Assembly: GCA_031431235.1 (NCBI GenBank)
Contig: JANPDA010000063.1
Span: 1-5,486 of the forward strand
Length of the DNA stretch: 5,486 nucleotides
Direction: 5' to 3'
DNA from: JANNSW01 sp031431235
Lineage (GTDB): Bacteria; Pseudomonadota; Alphaproteobacteria; Rhizobiales; Hyphomicrobiaceae
Positions 1 through 3,976 of the stretch are shown here, one piece after another (the stretch's first letter is position 1; every line of letters starts with the position of its first letter). The notes beneath the pieces are model-generated. The model was not told the DNA's origin and searched no databases. It saw only the letters and a list, made by a program, of their open reading frames with translations. A program made the position numbers and the translations under genes.

Positions 1-16
1 TGAGCTTCTTCATCAT
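1..16 (-). CDS. 5' end of a truncated minus-strand gene, probably an exported protein
   Basis: Only the first codons are inside the window. Reading the minus strand from 16 gives Met-Met-Lys-Lys-Leu, which looks like the charged start of a signal peptide. A GGGAG ribosome-binding-like motif (minus strand, 28 to 24) lies 7 bases before this ATG. An in-frame ATG at 22 (Met-Thr-Met-Met-Lys-Lys) is also possible but would sit almost on top of that motif, so 16 is preferred. The gene is divergent from the DUF2237 gene and shares the 23-335 region with it. The product cannot be identified from five residues. Export is an inference from the Lys-Lys start alone. Confidence 0.4.
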
Positions 17-204
17 GGTCATTCTCCCGTGATCATCCCGAGGTTCGGGTGAGGTTGCTTCTTCTTCCGGCTGGCGCTGGATCGTTCGATCTTCTGTCGT
101 CCGCCGCTGACCATGATTTGGGTCGGGGCCTCGCAATGTCCCAGGGCGCTGATACGTTTCTCGGATGATTCTATAGAAAAATGTTACATATCAGTATATT
201 ATGG

Positions 205-222
205 GTGTTCCAAGCGGAACAC
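205..222. repeat. Perfect inverted repeat, possible operator
   Basis: GTGTTCC-AAGC-GGAACAC: two perfect 7-base arms around a 4-base centre, just downstream of TATATT-like sequence. The position and symmetry suit binding by a dimeric repressor, or a small hairpin if transcribed. No particular regulator can be named. Confidence 0.45.
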
Positions 223-223
223 T

Positions 224-254
224 ACGTTACAAACGTTACGTATCCGATACAAAC
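224..254. repeat. Cluster of short direct and inverted repeats, possible operator
   Basis: ACGTTAC occurs at 224-230 and 233-239, a 9-base period. TACAAAC occurs at 228-234 and 248-254, 20 bases apart, about two helical turns. GTATC-C-GATAC at 240-250 is a perfect 5-base inverted repeat. The overlap of these elements next to the 205-222 palindrome suggests binding sites for a TetR-like or similar dimeric regulator. This is inferred from pattern only. Confidence 0.4.
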
Positions 255-335
255 TCGATGCCCCGGGTAACGCTGGCGCCCGAGCGTCCCGCCCTGCTAT
301 GGCTTGGCAGGCAGCGCGGCGCGAGGAGACAGGCG

Positions 336-716
336 ATGGCGAGAATGGCAACCCAGCGAAATGTATTCGGCGAGCCGGTCGTCTCGTGCTCCGAGCGACC
401 ACTCACCGGCTTTTATCGCGACGGGTGCTGCCATACGGGCAAGGAGGACGCAGGCTCGCATACGGTCTGCGTGGTGATGACGGCGGATTTTCTCGCCTTC
501 TCCAAGCGAAGCGGCAACGATTTGTCGACACCACGGCCCGAGCTCGCCTTTGCGGGCCTCGAGCCCGGCGATCGCTGGTGTCTGTGCGCCGCCCGCTGGC
601 AGCAGGCGCTGTTGTCGGGCAAGGCGCCCCATGTCGTGCTCGCGGGCACCCACGAGCGCGCACTCGAGCTGGTCGAGCTCACCGACTTGAAGCGGCACGC
701 GATCGATCTGACTTGA
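336..716 (+). CDS. DUF2237 family protein, small cysteine-rich protein
   Basis: A 126-residue protein matching the DUF2237 family as I know it, which is usually about 120-130 residues. The family has no established biochemical function. Hallmarks in order are NVFGEP near the N-terminus, LTGFYRDGCC (residues 23-32), GSHTVC (40-45), GNDLSTPRPE (60-69), GDRWCLCA (78-85) and a closing THERALELV...LKRHAIDL. Cysteines are at 18, 31, 32, 45, 82 and 84. Their pairing suggests metal binding or redox chemistry, which is inference. There is no signal peptide or membrane segment, so it is probably cytoplasmic. The start at 336 is chosen because AGGAG (324-328) lies 7 bases upstream and the family alignment begins just after it. 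An in-frame ATG at 201 would add 45 unrelated residues across the operator-like repeats. A second ATG at 345 is less well placed. The gene ends 9 bases from the convergent permease gene. Confidence 0.92.
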   Translation: MARMATQRNVFGEPVVSCSERPLTGFYRDGCCHTGKEDAGSHTVCVVMTADFLAFSKRSGNDLSTPRPELAFAGLEPGDRWCLCAARWQQALLSGKAPHVVLAGTHERALELVELTDLKRHAIDLT

Positions 717-728
717 GGCGACGCCTCA
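714..728. terminator. Inverted repeat joining two convergent stop codons
   Basis: TGAGGCG-A-CGCCTCA, a perfect 7-base inverted repeat. Its left end is the TGA stop of the DUF2237 gene and its right end is the complement of the TGA stop of the permease gene. As RNA it would form a 6-pair stem with a GAC loop from either strand. There is no T-run after it on either side, so a role as a bidirectional terminator is plausible but weak. Confidence 0.45.
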
Positions 729-1475
729 GCCGGTCACGAGCCGCCAAGTCTGGAATGCCGTGAGCATCAGCACCAGCAGGCCGACTCCGATCCGCATCGC
801 CTGCAGTGGCACGATCCGGGTAAGCAGCCCGGCGAGCGGCGCGGCGATCAGCCCGCCGAGCAGGAACCCCAGCACCGGCCGCAGATCTTCCAGGCCGAGC
901 GACGCGATGAAGGTCGCCGAGATCGTCAGCGTCACGAAAAACTCGGTCAGATTGACCGAGCCGACCACGTAGCGAGGAGCGTGTCCGCGCCCCACCAGCG
1001 TGCTGGTGACGATGGGACCCCAACCGCCGCCGCCAGCCGCATCGAAGAATCCGCCGAAGAAGCCGAGCAGATGATGCGCTCCCTTGTCCTCGGGCTGGGT
1101 CGGGGGCGCGCCTCGCAGCGCCTTGGTCACGATCACGAGGCCCATGACCCCGAGATAGGCCAGGATGAAGGGCCGGATCAGGTTGCCATCGACACTCGTG
1201 AGCACAAAGGCGCCGAGTGCTCCCCCGATCACGCCGGCAACCGCCAGCCCGCGCACATAGCTCCAATCGATGTTGCGCTGGACGAGATGGGAGATGCCGG
1301 AGGCGCCGGTGGTGAACACCTCGGCAATGTGGACCATGGCGCTCGCGGCGGCGGGCGAATGCCCGAAGGCCAGCATCAGCGTGGTGCCGACAATGCCAAA
1401 CCCCATGCCGAGCGCGCCGTCGACGAGCTGGGCGAGGAAACCGGCCAGCATCAGCATCAGGAAATTGCTGTCCAT
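726..1475 (-). CDS. TauE/SafE family membrane permease (putative sulfite/anion exporter)
   Basis: A 249-residue very hydrophobic protein with the internal duplication typical of TauE/SafE permeases. The first half has GFLAQLVDGALGMGFG (residues 12-27), then SPAAASAMVHIAEVFTTG (40-57). The second half repeats it as GFFGGFFDAAGGGGWGP (138-154), RGHAPRYVVGSVNLTEFFV (163-181), with paired Asp19/Asp145 and Gly-rich turns. About eight membrane segments are likely, and the length is normal for the family. Known members export sulfite, sulfoacetate or other small organic anions across the inner membrane; the substrate here cannot be read from sequence. The start at 1475 is supported by a minus-strand GGAG 8 bases upstream. 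The gene lies downstream of msrA on the same strand across a 202-base gap with possible RNA structure, so separate or regulated expression is likely. Convergent with the DUF2237 gene. Confidence 0.92.
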   Translation of the reverse strand: MDSNFLMLMLAGFLAQLVDGALGMGFGIVGTTLMLAFGHSPAAASAMVHIAEVFTTGASGISHLVQRNIDWSYVRGLAVAGVIGGALGAFVLTSVDGNLIRPFILAYLGVMGLVIVTKALRGAPPTQPEDKGAHHLLGFFGGFFDAAGGGGWGPIVTSTLVGRGHAPRYVVGSVNLTEFFVTLTISATFIASLGLEDLRPVLGFLLGGLIAAPLAGLLTRIVPLQAMRIGVGLLVLMLTAFQTWRLVTG

Positions 1476-1567
1476 GGAGTGGGCTCCAAGCTGTCAGGAC
1501 CGATGGCGAGCGGTGGCGTCGTGCGGGGCCATGCGACTCGAATCACGGAAACTGATGCTCAGAATAG

Positions 1568-1621
1568 CCGCAATCCCCGGACCCAAGAAGGTCTGGGATG
1601 CGCAGTCCTGCGCTATTGCGG
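1568..1621. other. Possible three-stem structured element between msrA and the permease gene
   Basis: CCGCAAT (1568-1574) pairs with ATTGCGG (1615-1621), enclosing two adjacent hairpins. The first is CCCGGACC (1576-1583) against GGTCTGGG (1590-1597), loop CAAGAA, with one G-U pair on the plus strand and one A-C mismatch on the minus strand. The second is GCGCA (1600-1604) against TGCGC (1609-1613), loop GTCC. One or two unpaired bases separate the stems, giving a compact three-way junction. It lies in the 3' flank of msrA and about 90 bases before the permease start, both minus strand. It could be a leader element, a processing or termination structure, or a palindromic repeat. It matches no riboswitch I recognise, and in GC-rich DNA chance remains possible. 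Confidence 0.3.
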
Positions 1622-1622
1622 A

Positions 1623-1642
1623 GGAAAAATTTCTAATTTTCC
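1623..1642. repeat. AT-rich imperfect inverted repeat downstream of msrA
   Basis: GGAAAAATT, loop TCT, AATTTTCC: an 8-base inverted repeat with one bulged A, 35 bases after the msrA stop on the minus strand. The stem is A/T-rich with no separate T-run, so it is at best a weak terminator for msrA. It could equally be a promoter-proximal AT element for the permease gene. Confidence 0.3.
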
Positions 1643-1677
1643 CAAAGCCGGGGCAGGTGCGTACCCTATGGTTGAGC

Positions 1678-2334
1678 TCACCCGGCCGCGACGACGATCC
1701 CGATCGGGCAGGCAACGCCGGTGCCGCCGAGCCCGCAATACCCACGAGGGTTCTTGGCGAGGTACTGCTGGTGAGCGTCCTCGGCGAAATAGAAGGGACC
1801 CGCCGGCGCGATCTCCGTCGCGATCGCCCCCAGGCCCTTGGCGCGGAGCGCTGCACCAAAGGCGGCCTTCGTCGTGAGCGCCACCTCGTGCTGGGCCTCG
1901 GTGGTGAAATAGATCCCGGAGCGGTATTGCGTGCCGATGTCATTGCCCTGGCGCATCATCTGGGTTGGATCGTGGTTCTCCCAGAACACCTTGAGGAGGT
2001 GCTCGCAGCTGATCAGCTTGGGATCATAGACGACCAGCACCACCTCGTTGTGGCCGGTCTCGCCGCTGCAGACCTCGCGATAGGTGGCGTTGGGCGTCGA
2101 CCCTTGCGCGTAGCCGACGGCCGTGACGTGGACGCCTTCGAGGCTCCAGAACTTGCGTTCCGCGCCCCAGAAACAGCCCATCCCGAGCACGATCCGCTCG
2201 CAACCGGCTGGATAGGGGCCCTTCAGCGCCTGGCCATTCAGGTAATGATGGCTGGCAGTCGGGATCGGCTCGGCGCGTCCAGGAAGTGCATTGGCGGCGG
2301 TCGGCATCCGCGCCTTGCCTCTGTCGAACAGCAT
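1678..2334 (-). CDS. msrA: Peptide methionine (S)-S-oxide reductase MsrA
   Basis: MsrA reduces the S epimer of methionine sulfoxide, free or in proteins, back to methionine using thioredoxin. It is a cytoplasmic oxidative-damage repair enzyme. This 218-residue protein carries the catalytic motif GCFWGAE with nucleophile Cys54, then TYREVCSGETGHNE (Tyr85, Glu97), GNDIGTQYRS (Asp132, Tyr137), AEDAHQQYLAKNPRGYC, and recycling cysteines Cys200 and Cys209 in a GYCGLGGTGVAC tail. All active-site residues of the family are present. The N-terminal extension with NALPGR is the long E. coli-type form. The start at 2334 is supported by this alignment and by a minus-strand GAGG about 8 bases upstream. 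The reading frame stays open far upstream of 2334, but that part is antisense to the next gene. Divergent from the membrane protein gene at 2446; the permease gene follows on the same strand. Confidence 0.97.
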   Translation of the reverse strand: MLFDRGKARMPTAANALPGRAEPIPTASHHYLNGQALKGPYPAGCERIVLGMGCFWGAERKFWSLEGVHVTAVGYAQGSTPNATYREVCSGETGHNEVVLVVYDPKLISCEHLLKVFWENHDPTQMMRQGNDIGTQYRSGIYFTTEAQHEVALTTKAAFGAALRAKGLGAIATEIAPAGPFYFAEDAHQQYLAKNPRGYCGLGGTGVACPIGIVVAAG

Positions 2335-2445
2335 GGGATGTCCTCGACTCTGTGGCCTCGATTTGACATTGCATATAAGAATGCCATGGCCGGGCGGCAT
2401 CTGACAATGCCGGCATCGTGAAGCGCCACTGCAGGGAGCACGACA
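2335..2445. promoter_or_regulatory. Divergent promoter region between msrA and the membrane protein gene
   Basis: These 111 bases separate two divergent genes and must hold at least part of both promoters. The only AT-rich stretch is 2361-2383. It contains TTGACA (2363-2368), TATAAG (2374-2379, plus) and TATATG (minus, 2377 to 2372). TTGACA and TATAAG are only 5 bases apart, so they cannot form one promoter, and neither has a good partner at about 17 bases. ATGCC...GGCAT half-sites occur at 2381-2400, and a perfect ATGCCGGCAT palindrome lies at 2407-2416. They might bind a regulator. Confidence 0.35.
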
Positions 2446-3210
2446 ATGACCGTCGCCGCCACAACCGGAAAAACCGTCTACCAGGCCAGCGGCGGGCGCA
2501 AGACGGCGCTGACGCTGTTCCTGTTGCTCGTCATGCCTTTCTTCGTCTCGTTGCCTTTTGTCATCGGCATGCGGGTCAGCCATGGCCTGTTGTCGGACTC
2601 GGTGCCGCTGATCATCGCGGCTGTGGTGATCGGCGTGAGCCTCGCGCTGCTGCTGTCCCACGTCGTCTACTCCTACCGGACGCGGATCGAGCTCGGCGAT
2701 ACCGGTGTCAAGATGACCTTGCCGGATTGGAAGGGTCCGACCCCCGGCCTCAGATATGTGAAGCACGAGATCCCCTATGATCAGATTGCCCGGATCGAGA
2801 GCCGCGGCGAGGTTTACCGCGAGCTGGCGGTGCCCTCGATGATGCGGGCCTCCACTGTGCTGACCAAGACAGGCCAGCGCATTCATCTGGGCTATTCGCA
2901 CGAGACATCGGAGGATCCCGCGATCCCGGTGACCGAGATCGCGGCCAGGATTGCCGAGCGCGCCGGCGTCGAGGTCCGGGAGAAGGAGTGCATCCGCGTC
3001 GGCAGCCAGTACAAAGCCATGCTGAAAGGCACGCCGGCCTGGGATACGGCCGACGACGAGACCGAGGGCCATCGCCGGGTCGCCGGGGACGATTACGCCA
3101 AGCTCATCCAGAGCAACCACAAATACATGTTCTATCTGGCGTTCGTAGTGATAGGTCTCGCTTTGATCGCGCTGGTGGTCGATCTGGGGCGCAGTGGCTG
3201 TCTCAACTGA
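2446..3210 (+). CDS. Hypothetical membrane protein, three predicted helices
   Basis: I do not recognise a named family for this 254-residue protein. Two hydrophobic helices near the N-terminus (about residues 20-41 and 53-75) form a hairpin. A soluble domain of about 150 residues follows (76-226), then a single C-terminal helix (about 228-247) and a short tail. The soluble part begins with a YRTRIELGDTGV strand pattern and continues with EIPYDQIARIESRGE and a later TKTGQRIHLG. This resembles the membrane-anchored bacterial PH-like domains, where two helices precede a beta-rich domain, but that likeness is tentative. AGGGAG (2433-2438) lies 7 bases before the start. Codon use is like that of its neighbours. 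It is divergent from msrA and convergent with the small gene at 3543. No function is assigned. Confidence 0.85.
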   Translation: MTVAATTGKTVYQASGGRKTALTLFLLLVMPFFVSLPFVIGMRVSHGLLSDSVPLIIAAVVIGVSLALLLSHVVYSYRTRIELGDTGVKMTLPDWKGPTPGLRYVKHEIPYDQIARIESRGEVYRELAVPSMMRASTVLTKTGQRIHLGYSHETSEDPAIPVTEIAARIAERAGVEVREKECIRVGSQYKAMLKGTPAWDTADDETEGHRRVAGDDYAKLIQSNHKYMFYLAFVVIGLALIALVVDLGRSGCLN

Positions 3211-3231
3211 GAAGCAGGGGGTAGCGGCTGG

Positions 3232-3543
3232 TGAGTTGGGGTCGATGTTGACGCGCCGCCGGCGGCGGCTGGCGATCAGCAGCGCGATCCCGACCGCGCC
3301 GAAGAACACGAAAGTCGGCAGCTTCAGGACCTCGACCAGCACCGGATCCCACAACAGCGGATGGATGTAGCGCTCGAGGATCGCCTGGACGAAATTGAGC
3401 GAGCCCGAGCCGAGGCTGAACCAGTGGCGGCCGAGCGAGGTCGCCGCGAACCCGGCGCCCGATCCCACGGTCGCGGTGACATCGGCGACGAGTGCGATGA
3501 TGGCGACGATCAGCGACCAGCCGCCGAGCAATCTGAGCAGCAT
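3232..3543 (-). CDS. Small two-helix membrane protein; expected stop codon absent
   Basis: The start at 3543 has a near-perfect ribosome binding site, AAGGAGG on the minus strand (3555 to 3549), 5 bases upstream. The recognisable protein is about 103 residues. It has a first helix at about 5-25, a middle part with GRHWFSLGSGSLNFVQAILER (from residue 38) and IHPLLWDPVL, a second helix at about 74-92, then RRRRRVNIDPN. From memory, small alphaproteobacterial proteins of this shape (conserved hypothetical, function unknown) end just after such an Arg-rich tail with Asn. Here codon 104 (3234-3232, minus) is TCA, one base from TGA. No in-frame stop follows until 1678, so the formal frame crosses the antisense strand of the neighbouring gene and joins msrA. 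The true end is therefore uncertain: a lost stop, a sequence error, or real readthrough. The 3232 boundary is my estimate of the natural end. Confidence 0.65.
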
Positions 3544-3627
3544 GGCTTCCTCCTTGGCCCCTGGGGAGCGTCTAGCACGATTTATCCTGCTACCCTGAGC
3601 ATATAGGTGGGCGTTCGAGAGAACAAA

Positions 3628-3841
3628 GGATTTGCCCGATCACAAGCGCTTGCGCGCCCGCAATGGAGCACCCGCCTCGCCCCGTTTTCGGGTACGACGA
3701 GGATCGGCTCGAGCGAGCCGTGCGGATGCAACGGACCTTTCTGGTCCCCCTGTAGCCAGGCAGCGGGCGAGCTGCCACTCGCCGCTCGGGCCCGCGAGCA
3801 AATGTCCAGCAGCGCGACCAACGACCAGTTGCGGGCAATCC
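3628..3841. ncRNA. Candidate structured RNA enclosed by a 10-pair closing stem
   Basis: GGATTTGCCCG (3628-3638) pairs with CGGGCAATCC (3832-3841) with a single bulged T, closing about 214 bases. Inside are successive hairpins: CCTCG/CGAGG with an inner CCCG-TTTT-CGGG (3675-3702), CGGCTC-GAGC-GAGCCG (3705-3720), GGACC-TTTCT-GGTCC (3733-3747), GGCAGC-GGGCGA-GCTGCC (3759-3776) and GCTCG...CGAGC (3784-3799). The right closing arm can instead pair with GCCCGCAA (3656-3663). Size and rod-with-closing-stem layout recall 6S-type RNAs, but I see no conserved motif that identifies 6S, tmRNA, SRP RNA or RNase P RNA. The strand is undecided. High GC content makes chance pairing common. Confidence 0.25.
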
Positions 3842-3904
3842 CCAGTTTTGGCATGGTCCGGCCCGATTTCCCGGATCGACGGGATTGACAGCGGCGGCAC
3901 CGGG

Positions 3905-3919
3905 GGCTCCCTCGGAGCC
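3905..3919 (+). other. Hairpin in the hppA upstream region
   Basis: GGCTCC-CTC-GGAGCC, a perfect 6-pair stem with a 3-base loop, 57 bases before the hppA start. No T-run follows, so it is not a standard terminator. It could be part of the hppA leader or of an operator. Confidence 0.3.
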
Positions 3920-3976
3920 GAAGGCTGCATTGTGTGATTCTTCTCTACGAATTGGGCTGAAGGGGGACTTCTCGTC

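Larger units (their letters stand above)
23..335. promoter_or_regulatory. Divergent intergenic control region with AT-rich island and repeats
   Basis: No convincing gene lies in these 313 bases. Roughly 165-255 is clearly AT-richer than its surroundings and contains -10-like hexamers on the plus strand (TATATT at 195-200, TATTAT at 197-202), but I find no good -35 partner. The island carries several short symmetric elements, listed separately. Smaller inverted repeats lie at 37-49 (CCCGA-GGT-TCGGG) and 80-91 (GATCG-TT-CGATC), in what would be the leader of the minus-strand gene. The layout suits a shared promoter and operator region for two divergent genes. That role is inferred from position and base composition. 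Confidence 0.45.
3544..3976. other. 433-base gene-free region upstream of hppA, rich in hairpins
   Basis: Open frames here lack ribosome binding sites, family motifs and the strong third-position G/C bias of neighbouring genes, so I call no protein gene. The region must hold the leader and promoter of the minus-strand small gene on the left and of hppA on the right. A TTGACA at 3885-3890 has no acceptable -10 partner. Inverted repeats are unusually frequent, including GTTC-GAGA-GAAC (3613-3624), whose GAGA loop is of the GNRA class, and TCCCG...CGGGA (3869-3884). The dense part is described separately. Confidence 0.5.

Noticed and set aside
201..335. Longer start for the DUF2237 protein (171 residues)
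   Set aside because: The extra 45 residues match nothing in the family, span the operator-like repeats and lack a ribosome binding site. The ATG at 336 has AGGAG 7 bases upstream.
113..763. 216-residue plus-strand frame overlapping the DUF2237 gene
   Set aside because: It is a shadow frame of the DUF2237 gene with Arg/Ala-rich low-complexity content and no start signal.
1540..1621. Hammerhead ribozyme, suggested by CTGATG near 1551 beside the three-stem fold
   Set aside because: The conserved core (CTGATGA and GAAA placed between the stems) is absent; the CTGATG lies outside the junction.
981..2421. Plus-strand frames of 298 and 383 residues opposite the permease gene and msrA
   Set aside because: Both are antisense to well-supported genes and show no recognisable domains or ribosome binding sites.
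3582..3854. 90-residue minus-strand frame in the hppA upstream region
   Set aside because: No ribosome binding site before its ATG, weaker third-position G/C bias than neighbours and no recognised motif. The region is better described as hairpin-rich intergenic.
3885..3890. TTGACA as a -35 box for hppA
   Set aside because: The sequence 16-18 bases downstream (around TCCCTC) does not resemble a -10 box, so I did not call a promoter.
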